Part shown: piece by piece, positions 49,668 through 58,372 of the stretch
Numbering within the stretch: the first letter of the stretch is position 1
Layout of the letters: the number at the start of each line of letters is the position of its first letter
From: Arthrobacter sp. Soil764
Lineage (GTDB): Bacteria > Actinomycetota > Actinomycetes > Actinomycetales > Micrococcaceae
Assembly: GCF_001428075.1 (NCBI RefSeq)
Contig: NZ_LMSI01000021.1
Span: 38,947 to 102,946 of the forward strand
Length of the DNA stretch: 64,000 bases
Reading direction: 5' to 3'
Notes under the pieces: model-generated
Database searches by the model: none
What the model saw: only the letters and a program-made list of their open reading frames with translations
Told to the model about the DNA's origin: nothing
Translations under genes and position numbers: made by a program

Positions 49668-51536
49668 TCAGGTGCGGTGCAGGGAGTCGTACTGGACTGC
49701 GTGGCGCACCGGGGCGTTGGGGGCCCCGTAGCCGTCGTAGTTGCCGCGGCGTTCCACCATTTCGAAGAACACGCTGCCCACGGTGGCGGTGTAGAAGTGC
49801 AGGAACTCGCCGTCGGCATCCCGGTCGAACAGCAGGTTGAGCTCCTGCAGGGTGGCCAGGAAACCGGGCTCGAGGTCGAACCGGGCATCCAGGTCCTCGT
49901 AGTAGTTGGCCGGAATCTGCAGGAATTCCAGGCCCCGGTCCCGGGCGGCCTTGGCGGTAGCCACGAGATCGTCCACGGCGAATGCGATGTGTTCCTGGTA
50001 GGTCTTGCGGGCTTCGTTCTGCGCCTGCTGCACCGGTGCCAGGTTCAGCACCAGGCGTACGTCGCCGTTCGAGGCCTGCATGACCTGGGAGCGCACCAGC
50101 CCGCTGGGGCTGGGCACCTCCGCGAACGGCTGCGGCTCCAGGGCCAGCGCGCTGGTGTAGAAGAGGACAGCTTCGTCGAAGTGCTGCCACGGCTGGGCCA
50201 GGTTGACGTGGTCGATCACCGCGCTGGCTCCGGCGGAAGCGTGTTCCAGCCCTTCCCCGAATTCATGCGTCCAGGCCGCGGTTCCGTCAGGGCTGCCCTG
50301 GCAGAGGAAGATCTCGGTGGAGTCCGGGGCGGAGATGCCCTGGAACACTTCCTCGTCCGCCTGCACCTTGCGGGCCACCACGGGGGCCTTGAGCTGCTGG
50401 GCCCGGGCGGAGGCAATCACGGGGGAATCGACGTCGAACCCCAGCGCGGCGATGGCTGGCTCGGCATGCTGGGCCGCCTGTTCGTTGATGATCACCCGGG
50501 CCTGGCCCATGGTCCACAGCTGGACGTCCTTGGTGCGGTGCCGGCCTTCGAACGCAAACCCCAGCTGGCCCAGGAGCTTCTCCAGCTGCGCGGTGTCGTC
50601 CGCCTTGACCTCGGCGAAGTTGAAGCCGGCGGGTTGGTTCACCTTGGGCAGCGTGGCCAGTTCCATGGGGTAACGACGGCGGAGCGCGGCGCCGATGTCC
50701 TGCGCGCCGTCGGTGCCGGCCAGCCATTTGGCGCTTTGCTCTTCAAGCCAGATCAGTGAACGCATGGCGTCCACGGCCGTGCGCTCCACATCGGACTGGC
50801 GGAAGACGTCGTTGAAGACCTCCAGCGAAACAGGTCCGGTGTAGCCGGCACGGACCACGTGGCCCATGAACTTGGCCAGCTCAAACTGCCCCTCGCCCGG
50901 GAACACCCGGTAGTGGCGGCTCCAGGAGAGGACGTCCATGGAGAGCTTGGGGGCGTCGGCCACCTGCACGAAGAAGATCTTGTCCGGGTTGAACGCCTCG
51001 ATGTGGGAGGTTTCCCAGTCCCGGGACAGGATGTGGAACGAGTCCAGGCAGGTGCCGAGGTTGGGGTGGTCCACCATGTCCACCAGCCGGTAGGCGTGCT
51101 CGTAGTCGTTGACGTACTTGCCCCAGGCCAGCGCTTCGTAGGCTACCTTGACGCCGTGGTCGCCGGCCAGGTTGGCAAGCTGTGCCAGCTGTTCGGCGCG
51201 GAGGGCGTCGTCGTCGATGCTGGCGGTGGCCACGTTGGAGCAGACCAGGATGGTGTCCATGCCCAGCCGGGCCATGAGCCTGAACTTGGCCTCAGCCCTG
51301 CGGAGGTTGGCCTTGAGCAGGTCCGGGGTGACGCCGTCGAAGTCGCGGAACGGCTGGTAAAGGTCAAGGCCAAGGCCCAGGTCCGCGGCCATCTTCCGCA
51401 CGTCCTCGGGACTGAGCGGGGAGGTGACGAGGTCCTGTTCGAAGATTTCGATGCCGTCGAAGCCGGCGATGGCGCACGCCTGCATTTTCTCTTTGAGGGT
51501 GCCGGACAGGCAGACGGTGGCGATTCCGGTGCGCAT
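49668..51536 (-). CDS. qsuB: 3-Dehydroshikimate dehydratase (two-domain, QsuB type)
   Basis: A 622-residue two-domain protein. Residues 1-280 form a sugar phosphate isomerase/epimerase-like TIM barrel that dehydrates 3-dehydroshikimate to protocatechuate, with metal ligands suggested by YEALAWGKYVND, CLDSFHILSRDW and SLEVFNDVF. Residues ~290-620 resemble a 4-hydroxyphenylpyruvate dioxygenase/VOC-type domain, with HVNLAQPWQHFDEAVLFY and a C-terminal FFEMVERRGNYDGYG. It is known as QsuB in Corynebacterium. Its start shares a base with the dehydrogenase stop. Confidence 0.93.
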   Translation of the reverse strand: MRTGIATVCLSGTLKEKMQACAIAGFDGIEIFEQDLVTSPLSPEDVRKMAADLGLGLDLYQPFRDFDGVTPDLLKANLRRAEAKFRLMARLGMDTILVCSNVATASIDDDALRAEQLAQLANLAGDHGVKVAYEALAWGKYVNDYEHAYRLVDMVDHPNLGTCLDSFHILSRDWETSHIEAFNPDKIFFVQVADAPKLSMDVLSWSRHYRVFPGEGQFELAKFMGHVVRAGYTGPVSLEVFNDVFRQSDVERTAVDAMRSLIWLEEQSAKWLAGTDGAQDIGAALRRRYPMELATLPKVNQPAGFNFAEVKADDTAQLEKLLGQLGFAFEGRHRTKDVQLWTMGQARVIINEQAAQHAEPAIAALGFDVDSPVIASARAQQLKAPVVARKVQADEEVFQGISAPDSTEIFLCQGSPDGTAAWTHEFGEGLEHASAGASAVIDHVNLAQPWQHFDEAVLFYTSALALEPQPFAEVPSPSGLVRSQVMQASNGDVRLVLNLAPVQQAQNEARKTYQEHIAFAVDDLVATAKAARDRGLEFLQIPANYYEDLDARFDLEPGFLATLQELNLLFDRDADGEFLHFYTATVGSVFFEMVERRGNYDGYGAPNAPVRHAVQYDSLHRT

Positions 51537-52417
51537 CAGGCGTTCACCTCCTCGGCGGCCACAAGCTCCAGGAAGTGGCTGCGCATGCGGTCCGGATCGG
51601 CATCCAGGCCAGTGAAGATCCGGAACGCGTCCGCGGCCTGGCCAACGGCCATACGTCCGCCGTCCAGGACGTCGCAGCCCTTGGCCCGGGCACCCCGGAC
51701 CAGTTCGGTGTCGATGGGGCGGTAGACGATGTCCGCCACCCAGTGCCGGGATTCCAGCAGGTCCAGGTCCAGCGGGACACCGGGGTGGGCGGCCATGCCC
51801 ACGGGGGTGCAGTGCACCAGGCCGTCAGCCACGCGCATCAGCTGCGGCAGCTCTGCCGTCGTGCCTGCCGTCACGGTACTGTCCGGGAAAAAGCCGGCCA
51901 GTTCGGCAGCCCGGGCCTGGGCGCGCAGCGGGTCCACGTCCACCAGGTGCAGCGTACGGACGCCGGCCGTCAGCAGGGCGTAGGCGACGGCGGACCCTGC
52001 ACCGCCGGCGCCCAGCTGCACCACACGGTCCAGCCGGGCTCCGGGGAGGCCGGACGACAAGGCGGCGGCGAAGCCGGAGAAGTCAGTGTTGTGGCCGATG
52101 AAGCGGCCGTCGCGGATCACCACGGTGTTCACGGCGCCCAGGCGGCGGGCGTCCGGGCTCACCTCGTCCAGGTGCTGCAGGACCAGCTGCTTGCAGGGGT
52201 GGGTGATGTTCAGGCCGTTGAAGCCAAGGGTCCTGGCGCTGTGCAGGATGGCGCCCACCGACTCTCCGGCCAGGCCCAGCTCCAGCAGGTCGATGGGGCG
52301 GTACAGGTAACGCAGGCCCTGCACGTCACCTTCCCGTTCGTGCATGGGCGGCGTGAGCGATGGCGTGACGCCATCACCAACCAGTCCCACCAGGTAGGAC
52401 TCAGTTCGATTGCTCAT
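51536..52417 (-). CDS. aroE: Shikimate (quinate/shikimate-type) dehydrogenase
   Basis: A 293-residue NAD(P)-dependent dehydrogenase of the AroE/YdiB/QsuD family. It shows the substrate motif NITHPCKQLVLQHLD with the catalytic Lys, GHNTDFSGFAAAL, and the nucleotide loop LGAGGAGSAVAYALL. It converts shikimate (or quinate) to the 3-dehydro compound for QsuB. First gene of the operon, with AAAGGAG before the ATG. In this catabolic context it is probably the degradative paralogue rather than the biosynthetic AroE. Confidence 0.9.
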   Translation of the reverse strand: MSNRTESYLVGLVGDGVTPSLTPPMHEREGDVQGLRYLYRPIDLLELGLAGESVGAILHSARTLGFNGLNITHPCKQLVLQHLDEVSPDARRLGAVNTVVIRDGRFIGHNTDFSGFAAALSSGLPGARLDRVVQLGAGGAGSAVAYALLTAGVRTLHLVDVDPLRAQARAAELAGFFPDSTVTAGTTAELPQLMRVADGLVHCTPVGMAAHPGVPLDLDLLESRHWVADIVYRPIDTELVRGARAKGCDVLDGGRMAVGQAADAFRIFTGLDADPDRMRSHFLELVAAEEVNA

Positions 52418-52515
52418 GCGTGCAGCTCCTTTGGTACGGCACCGGGCAGGCGCGGAAGTTGGGCCGCGCTACGGGGTGACAGGGATTACGGTACATCAAT
52501 TGTTCACTTATCGCA

Positions 52516-52540
52516 CTCTTGTTCTAGATGCGAACAAGAG
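52516..52540. promoter_or_regulatory. IclR-type operator upstream of the shikimate/protocatechuate operon
   Basis: CTCTTGTTC (52516-52524) and GAACAAGAG (52532-52540) are perfect 9-bp arms around 7 nt. The inner TGTTC...GCGAACA pattern resembles IclR-family sites. It lies about 100 nt before the first operon gene, in an AT-rich 149-bp gap; another TTGTTC occurs at 52500-52505. Confidence 0.65.
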
Positions 52541-52566
52541 GCCTAAACGAGGGGATTTCTTGGCTG

Positions 52567-53433
52567 CTAGCGCTGCGGCAGCCTGGCGGCGAGCTCCGCG
52601 GCAGCTTCCTGCAGCAACGGAACGTGGGCCTTCAGCTCCTCGAGGCCCAGGCGGAACACCGGTACCGCGGTTGCCAGGGATGCGAAGGCATGCCCCTGGC
52701 TGTTGAGCAGCGGGACGGCCACGGCGCGCATGCCGGCCTCATTTTCCTCATCCATGACGGCGTAGCCCTGCCGGCGCACCCGCTCTATTTCGGCGCGGAA
52801 GGCATCCCGGTCGGTAATGGACTTTGCGGTGAGCGCTTCCAGCGGCAACTCCACCAGGAGCCTTTCCCGCTCCGCATCCTCGGCGAAGGCCACCAGGGCT
52901 TTCCCGACGGCGGTGGTGGACAGGGAGCCCAGGTGGCCGGGGTCGCTGGTCACCCGGAACATCTGGGGACCGTCCACCTTGCTGACCGTCAGGTGATGGT
53001 GGCCGTCGCGGACGCTGAGGATGGTTGCTTCGCCGGTCTCGGCGGTGACCCGGCGCAGGACCGGCGTGGCAGTACCCGCGAAACCATGATGATTGGACAC
53101 ACGCTGGCCCAGCTGGAAGATGCGCAGGCCCAGGTGGTAGCGGCGCCCGTCCGGCTCGTAGTCCACAAAGCCGTCACGGGTCAGGGATCCAAGCAGGCGA
53201 TAGGTGGTACTGAAGGGCAGTTCCGCGCGGCGGGAAATCTCCGCGGCGCTGGCACCCCGGGGCTCGTCGCCCAGCAGGACCAGCAGGCCCAGGGCTTTGC
53301 CCACCATGTCCGTGCGGTCCGCGGGACGGCCGCCAACCTTGGCTTCCGGGGGCATGGCGTTCACGGGCTCTACGGCGGCGGGGACGGCAGCAGCGGATTC
53401 TTCATTGACCGCTGTGGTTTGGTTCACACTCAT
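52567..53433 (-). CDS. IclR family regulator of the shikimate/quinate locus
   Basis: A 288-residue IclR regulator. After a low-complexity Ala/Val/Glu N-terminus, the winged helix has the recognition segment AELPFSTTYRLLGSL (about residues 65-80), and the effector domain follows from about 120. ATG 53433 is preferred; upstream starts would cover the divergent promoter. It lies between the MHS transporter (divergent) and the shikimate dehydrogenase operon (downstream, same strand). It is the natural candidate for controlling both. Confidence 0.9.
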   Translation of the reverse strand: MSVNQTTAVNEESAAAVPAAVEPVNAMPPEAKVGGRPADRTDMVGKALGLLVLLGDEPRGASAAEISRRAELPFSTTYRLLGSLTRDGFVDYEPDGRRYHLGLRIFQLGQRVSNHHGFAGTATPVLRRVTAETGEATILSVRDGHHHLTVSKVDGPQMFRVTSDPGHLGSLSTTAVGKALVAFAEDAERERLLVELPLEALTAKSITDRDAFRAEIERVRRQGYAVMDEENEAGMRAVAVPLLNSQGHAFASLATAVPVFRLGLEELKAHVPLLQEAAAELAARLPQR

Positions 53434-53443
53434 AGATCGATGT

Positions 53444-53549
53444 TCCCACAATGTGAGAGCTATTTCTAGATGGTGAGTATTTTCTTGACAGGTGACTGCC
53501 CTCACAGTCATAGTTTCTATATCGCACAAGTAGCTCCCACCATGTGGCT
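53444..53549. promoter_or_regulatory. Divergent IclR-MHS transporter control region
   Basis: A plus-strand promoter TTGACA (53485-53490), 18 nt, CATAGT (53509-53514) serves the transporter. Two related 15-mers flank it: TCCCACAATGTGAGA at 53444 and TCCCACCATGTGGCT at 53535 (11 of 15 identical; the first is nearly palindromic). A TGACT/AGTCA dyad (53493-53510) lies within the promoter. The paired motifs are candidate IclR binding sites. Confidence 0.5.
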
Positions 53550-53668
53550 ACGAATGTTCGGGTCTTTTCCGGACTCCAGCCGCATCGCGCCCCGCCCGCA
53601 CCAAGGCAGCGGCGGCTGCGACCCCCAGATTCACATCCGCGACAATGTCGTCACACCAAAGGAACACC

Positions 53669-54988
53669 ATGAGCCAGACACTTCCGTCCGCCGGGGCGGG
53701 TGCCCTCACCTCCGCCGGGACGCCCAAGAAGGCCGCCCTCGCCAGCTTCCTGGGCAGCGCCGTCGAATACTATGACTTCTTCATCTTCGGATCCGCTGCG
53801 GCGCTGATCTTCCCCAAGGTCTTTTTCCCCGATGCAGACACCAACGCTGCCATCATGTCCTTCGCCACCTTCGGGTTCGCCTACGTGGCCCGTCCCGTGG
53901 GCGCCATCATCCTGGGCCACTTCGGTGACCGGGTGGGCCGCCGGAAGGTCCTGATGTTCACGCTGCTGCTCATGGGCGCATCGACGTTCGTGATCGGCTG
54001 CCTCCCCGACTTCCGGACTGTCGGCTGGTGGGCTCCGGCCCTCCTGGTGATCGCCCGCCTCTGCCAGGGCCTCTCTGCCGCCGGTGAGCAGGCCGGCGCC
54101 TCCTCAATGACCCTCGAGCACGCCCCGGACAACCAGCGGTCCTTCTTTACCTCCTGGACCCTCACCGGTACGCAGGGCGGCCAGATCCTCGCCGCCCTGG
54201 TCTTCATCCCCGTCCTGGCCCTGCCGGACGAGATCAAGTACGGCATTGGCTGGCGCATCCCGTTCTGGCTCAGCGCCGTGGTGGTCGTCGTTGCCTTCTT
54301 CATCCGCCGCACGCTGCACGAACCCCCGGCCTTCGAGGAAGCCCAGAAGAACGCCCAGATCTCCAAGCTCCCCGTCGCCGACCTCCTCAAGGGCCACTGG
54401 CGCGACGTCCTGCGTGTTGTCGCCTGCGCCTTCATCGCCGCTGTCTCCACCGTGTTCGGCACGCTGGCCATCAGCTACGCCAAGACCGTCGCCGGAGTGG
54501 ACGGCACTACCACCCTCTGGCTCGTCGTCGGCGCCAACCTGGTGGCCCTGGGCACCCAGCCGCTCTTCGGGAAGCTCGCGGACAGGATCGGCCGCAAGCC
54601 CGTCTTCATCTACGGCGCCGTGGCCAGCGCAATCCTGACCCCGCTGTTCCTGCTCAGCCTCGAGTCCGGCAGCGTGCCCCTGATGTTCGTGGCCGCCATC
54701 GGTTTCTTCTCCTTCGGCTACGCCGCCTCCAACGCCGTCTGGCCGTCCTTCTACGCCGAGATGTTCAGCACCAAGGTCCGCTTCTCCGGCCTGGCCATCG
54801 GCACCCAGCTGGGCTTCCTGATGGCAGGCTTCGCACCGGCCATCGTGGCTGCCATGGGCGGCATCAAGCCCGGCGGCTGGGTGCAGATCAGCATCTTCAC
54901 CGCCATCATCTGCGCCATCGCAGCAGTCTCCGCACTGACCGCCAAGGAGTCCTTCCGGACCCCCACCAAGCTGCTGGGCCTGAAGTAG
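53669..54988 (+). CDS. MHS-type MFS transporter (shikimate/aromatic acid uptake)
   Basis: A 439-residue, 12-span major facilitator of the metabolite:H+ symporter family. The early motif ASFLGSAVEYYDFFIFGSAAAL and GHFGDRVGRRKVL are hallmarks of ShiA/PcaT/ProP-type symporters. AAAGGA lies 5-6 nt before the ATG at 53669. Given its neighbours it probably imports shikimate, quinate or protocatechuate. It ends in a strong bidirectional terminator. Confidence 0.9.
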   Translation: MSQTLPSAGAGALTSAGTPKKAALASFLGSAVEYYDFFIFGSAAALIFPKVFFPDADTNAAIMSFATFGFAYVARPVGAIILGHFGDRVGRRKVLMFTLLLMGASTFVIGCLPDFRTVGWWAPALLVIARLCQGLSAAGEQAGASSMTLEHAPDNQRSFFTSWTLTGTQGGQILAALVFIPVLALPDEIKYGIGWRIPFWLSAVVVVVAFFIRRTLHEPPAFEEAQKNAQISKLPVADLLKGHWRDVLRVVACAFIAAVSTVFGTLAISYAKTVAGVDGTTTLWLVVGANLVALGTQPLFGKLADRIGRKPVFIYGAVASAILTPLFLLSLESGSVPLMFVAAIGFFSFGYAASNAVWPSFYAEMFSTKVRFSGLAIGTQLGFLMAGFAPAIVAAMGGIKPGGWVQISIFTAIICAIAAVSALTAKESFRTPTKLLGLK

Positions 54989-55029
54989 GAGCGCCAAAAA
55001 GCGCCACACTGGCCCGGTTTTGAAGCCGG

Positions 55030-55061
55030 AAAGCCCGCCATTCCCCCAAATGGCGGGCTTT
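55030..55061. terminator. Bidirectional terminator between the MHS transporter and ligC
   Basis: AAAGCCCGCCATT (55030-55042) pairs perfectly with AATGGCGGGCTTT (55049-55061). A- and T-runs on both sides let it work for both convergent genes. Confidence 0.85.
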
Positions 55062-55108
55062 CCCCTGTTAAAACTGGGCTGGTTTGGCAGAGACCTGGTG
55101 GGGACGCA

Positions 55109-56206
55109 CTACTCCCGGCCGGTCTCCAGCACCGAGGCCAGGTCAAAGTTGACCGGTTCCTCCAGCTGTTCGTACGTGCAGGATTCCGGGTCCCGGTCCG
55201 GCCGCCAGCGGTTGAACTGGGCTGTATGGCGGAACCTGTCGCCCTCCATGTGGTCGTAGCGGACCTCCACCACCAGTTCGGGCCGCAGCGGCACGAAGGA
55301 CAGGTCCTTCCCGGCACTCCACCTGCTGCCTTCGGCGTTCCGCGGCGTCCGTTCCCCTTCTTCCTGCTTGGCCCACGCCCAGGGGTGGTTGTCGAAATCC
55401 GTCACCAGCGGTTGGAGCTGGTCAAACAATACCTTGCGTCGCTTCATGGGGAAGGCGCCGATCACGCCCACGCTGGCCAGGCCGCCGTCGTCCTTGTACA
55501 GGCCCAGCAGCAGGGAGCCAATGGCGTCCGGGCCGCTCTTGTGGAGCCGGTAGCCTGCCACCACGCAGTCCGCGGTGCGCTCGTGCTTGACCTTGAACAT
55601 CACCCGCTTGTCCGGCTCGTACCGGCCGTCCAGCCGTTTGGCCACGATGCCGTCCAGCCCGGCCCCCTCGAACTGCTCGAACCACTGGGCGGCGGTGTCC
55701 TTGTCCGTGGTGGCCGCCGTGAGGTGGACCGGCGCGCTGCTGGCCGCGAGCGCCTTCTCCAGCGCCGCCCGGCGCTCAGAAAAGGGCCTGCCGGTGTAGT
55801 CGTCGCGGTCCAGCGCAAGGAGGTCGAACGCCACGAAACTCGCCGGTGTTTGCTGGGCCAGCAGCTTCACCCGGCTGGCGGCGGGGTGGATGCGCTGTTG
55901 CAGGGCGTCGAAATCCAGCCGGTCGCCGGAGGCGCCCACCAGGATGATCTCGCCGTCCACCACGCAGCGCTGCGGCAGGTTTTCCTTGAGCGCTGCCACG
56001 AGCTCCGGGAAGTAGCGGGTCATGGGCTTTTCATTGCGGCTGCCGATCTCCAGCTCGTCCCCGTCACGGAAGATGATGGACCTGAAGCCGTCCCATTTGG
56101 GCTCGTAGCTGAGGTCACCGCCGCCTGGGATGCCGTCAATGCCGCTGACGGCCTTGGCGAGCATGGGCGGGACGGGCGGCATCACGGGAAGTTCCATAGT
56201 GCCCAT
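55109..56206 (-). CDS. ligC: ATP-dependent DNA ligase (LigC type)
   Basis: A 365-residue ATP-dependent DNA ligase. The adenylated lysine is in EPKWDGFRSI (near residue 36). Other nucleotidyltransferase motifs are RNEKPMTRYFPEL, CVVDGEIILVG, LDGIVAKRL and VMFKVKHERTADCVV. An OB-fold follows at the C-terminus. It resembles the actinobacterial LigC group, used in repair alongside the NAD-dependent LigA. ATG 56206 and 56197 are both possible starts. No Ku or polymerase-domain gene is adjacent. Confidence 0.9.
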   Translation of the reverse strand: MGTMELPVMPPVPPMLAKAVSGIDGIPGGGDLSYEPKWDGFRSIIFRDGDELEIGSRNEKPMTRYFPELVAALKENLPQRCVVDGEIILVGASGDRLDFDALQQRIHPAASRVKLLAQQTPASFVAFDLLALDRDDYTGRPFSERRAALEKALAASSAPVHLTAATTDKDTAAQWFEQFEGAGLDGIVAKRLDGRYEPDKRVMFKVKHERTADCVVAGYRLHKSGPDAIGSLLLGLYKDDGGLASVGVIGAFPMKRRKVLFDQLQPLVTDFDNHPWAWAKQEEGERTPRNAEGSRWSAGKDLSFVPLRPELVVEVRYDHMEGDRFRHTAQFNRWRPDRDPESCTYEQLEEPVNFDLASVLETGRE

Positions 56207-56259
56207 TCTTGCCCGGCCCGTGCCCTGGACGGTAGGGCGGCACGGCACCGGGAGGGTTT

Positions 56260-57183
56260 TCAGCCGGCGAGCAGCCAGACCACCAGGACCAGCACGGGCG
56301 CCGCGGCGGCCGTGGAGAGCAGGATGGTTTCCCGCGCAACGGCCACGCCCTTCCCGTATTTGCTGGCAAACAGGAACACATTCTGGGCCGAGGGAAGCGC
56401 CGCCATGAGCACCACGCCCAGCAGCATGCGGTGGTCCAGGTCAAAGAGGAAGCGGCCGACGACGAACGCCACCGCCGGCATCACCGCGGACTTGAGTGCC
56501 GTGGCGGTGAGGATTTCGGCCGTGTGGCCGCCGCTTCGGAGCATTTTGGTTCCGTGCAGCGACATTCCGAATGCCAGCAGCACCACCGGGACGGCCGCGC
56601 CGCCCAGGAGCGTCAGCGGCGCCATCACCGGGGCCGGGAGCTGCACGTGGAACGCGGCCAGGACCACGCCCAGGAGCGAGGCGATGATCATGGGGTTCCG
56701 GAAGGGCTGGGTCAGCATGAGCCGGGGCGAGAACCGGCCGGCTTCGGAGAGGTCCAGCAGGGTCAGGACCAGCGGGGCGAACAGGAGCAACTGGACCAGC
56801 AGGACCGGGGCCACGGGGGTGGCGTCCCCCAGGGCGTACAGGGTGATGGGGATGCCGATGTTGTTGGCGTTGACGTAGGAGCCGGCCATCGCGCCGACGG
56901 CCGTTTCGGCCAGCGACCTCCGGAACCAGATCCTGCTGGCGGCCACATAAAGAAGCGCCGTGACGGCCGCCGTGATCAGCGCGAGCGGAACATAGGCGGA
57001 AAAGACCACGGAGAGGTCCGATTTCAGCACCACCGTGAAGAGCAGCACGGGGTTGGTGATGAAGAAGGCGGTGCGGGTCAGTGCAGAGATGGTGGGTTCG
57101 TCACCCAACCCGCACCGTGCAGCGATATAGCCCACGGCGATGACCACGCCGATCACCGCCAGTCCAATGAGCACACCGCCCAC
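56260..57183 (-). CDS. AEC family transporter (auxin efflux carrier-like)
   Basis: A 307-residue membrane protein with about ten spans in two inverted halves, typical of AEC permeases (malonate/malate or auxin-like export). The motif SYVNANNIGIPITLYALG is the conserved family core. AAGGAAG lies 8 nt before the GTG at 57183. A good minus-strand promoter lies at 57234-57262. Substrate unknown. Confidence 0.85.
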   Translation of the reverse strand: MGGVLIGLAVIGVVIAVGYIAARCGLGDEPTISALTRTAFFITNPVLLFTVVLKSDLSVVFSAYVPLALITAAVTALLYVAASRIWFRRSLAETAVGAMAGSYVNANNIGIPITLYALGDATPVAPVLLVQLLLFAPLVLTLLDLSEAGRFSPRLMLTQPFRNPMIIASLLGVVLAAFHVQLPAPVMAPLTLLGGAAVPVVLLAFGMSLHGTKMLRSGGHTAEILTATALKSAVMPAVAFVVGRFLFDLDHRMLLGVVLMAALPSAQNVFLFASKYGKGVAVARETILLSTAAAAPVLVLVVWLLAG

Positions 57184-57233
57184 GTGGGGTACTTCCTTCC
57201 GGTTCCGCCGCACCCTGCGCCCGGAAGGGCACA

Positions 57234-57262
57234 GTATTACAAGTCTTAAACTTATCGGACAA
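57234..57262 (-). promoter_or_regulatory. Promoter of the AEC transporter gene
   Basis: On the minus strand TTGTCC (57262-57257) and TAATAC (57239-57234) are 17 nt apart. ACAAGT occurs twice here (57239 and 57259) as a 20-nt-spaced direct repeat, which may be a regulator site. Confidence 0.6.
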
Positions 57263-57343
57263 GTGCCCCTGCTTTCGGTACCTGGCCATCCCACAGCCCA
57301 GGAACCCCTCGACAGGCCGCCGCCGGGACGGTACAGCTTAACG

Positions 57344-58372
57344 ATGGTTACCGTCGGCTTCCACGCATCCCACGAACAAATCAGTCCCGGCCAGTTGCTC
57401 AAGGACGTCCAGCACGCCGAACGCGCCGGCTTTGACGCGGCCATGTGCTCCGACCACATCGAGCCATGGTCAGCCCGGCAGGGGCACTCCGGCTTCGCAT
57501 GGTCCTGGCTGGGTGCTGCGATGGCCACCACCAGCCTGCGGTTCGGCGTGGTGACCGCACCCGGCCAGCGCTACCACCCGGCCATCATCGCCCACGCCTC
57601 CGCAACCCTGGCCTGCATGTTCCCAGGCAGGTTCTGGTTCGCCCCCGGCAGCGGCGAAAACATGAACGAGCACATCACCGGCGACGCCTGGCCGACCAAA
57701 GACATCCGGCAACGCCGGCTCGAAGAATGCGTGGACATGATCCGCCGCCTGCACCGCGGGGAGGAGGTCAGCCACCGCGGGCTGGTCACCGTGGAGCAGG
57801 CCCGGATCTGGGACGTCCCCGACTCCCCGCCCCCGCTCATCGCTCCTGCCATCAGCGTGGACACGGCCCGCCGCGCGGCAGCCTGGGCGGACGGCCTGGT
57901 CACCGTCAACCAGCCGGCGCCGAAGCTGCGGGACATGCTCGCCGCCTACCGCGACAGCGGGGGCAAGGGCAAGGCGGTGCTGCAGGTGCACCTGTCCTGG
58001 GCCGGCAGCGAGCAGGAAGCGGCGGCCGTCGCCCTGGACCAGTGGCGGACCAACACGTTCGCACCGCCCATTCCCTGGGACCTGCCCTCCGCGGGCCATT
58101 TCGACGGCGTGGGCGAGCACGTGGGCGAGGAACAGGTCCGCAGCGCGGTCAATGTTTCCGCCAGCCTTGGCCGGCACGTGGACTGGCTGGCCGGGTATGC
58201 GGAGCTGGGCTTCGATGAGCTGTACCTGCACTTCGTGGGGCAGCAGCAGGAGGCCTTTATCGACGCCTTCGCCGCTGAGGTGCTTCCGCAGGTGCGCACC
58301 CCTCACCCGGCCGGCACGGAACCGCAGCTTGCGGCGGCAACCGCCAGCCCGGCGTCGGACACCCCGGCATGA
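57344..58372 (+). CDS. LLM-class flavin-dependent oxidoreductase (non-F420 type)
   Basis: A 342-residue luciferase-like TIM-barrel oxidoreductase. Motifs GFHASHEQISPGQLLKDV, AAMCSDHIEPWS, RFGVVTAPGQRYHP and APGSGENMNEHITG match a group annotated as probable non-F420 flavinoid oxidoreductases, related to F420-dependent glucose-6-phosphate dehydrogenase. Its stop overlaps the next start by 4 nt (ATGA), so it is coupled to the GH13 gene. The substrate is unknown. Confidence 0.85.
   Translation: MVTVGFHASHEQISPGQLLKDVQHAERAGFDAAMCSDHIEPWSARQGHSGFAWSWLGAAMATTSLRFGVVTAPGQRYHPAIIAHASATLACMFPGRFWFAPGSGENMNEHITGDAWPTKDIRQRRLEECVDMIRRLHRGEEVSHRGLVTVEQARIWDVPDSPPPLIAPAISVDTARRAAAWADGLVTVNQPAPKLRDMLAAYRDSGGKGKAVLQVHLSWAGSEQEAAAVALDQWRTNTFAPPIPWDLPSAGHFDGVGEHVGEEQVRSAVNVSASLGRHVDWLAGYAELGFDELYLHFVGQQQEAFIDAFAAEVLPQVRTPHPAGTEPQLAAATASPASDTPA

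Noticed and set aside
53530..53551. GTAGC/GCTAC hairpin near the MHS transporter promoter
   Set aside because: The inner CCAC/GTGG arms are off-centre, so it is not a clean dyad; the direct-repeat motif explains the sequence better.
55226..56878. 550-codon open frame on the plus strand
   Set aside because: It is antisense to the ligC and AEC genes, has low-complexity His/Gln/Gly/Val-rich composition and no domain. Long shadow frames are expected at this GC content.
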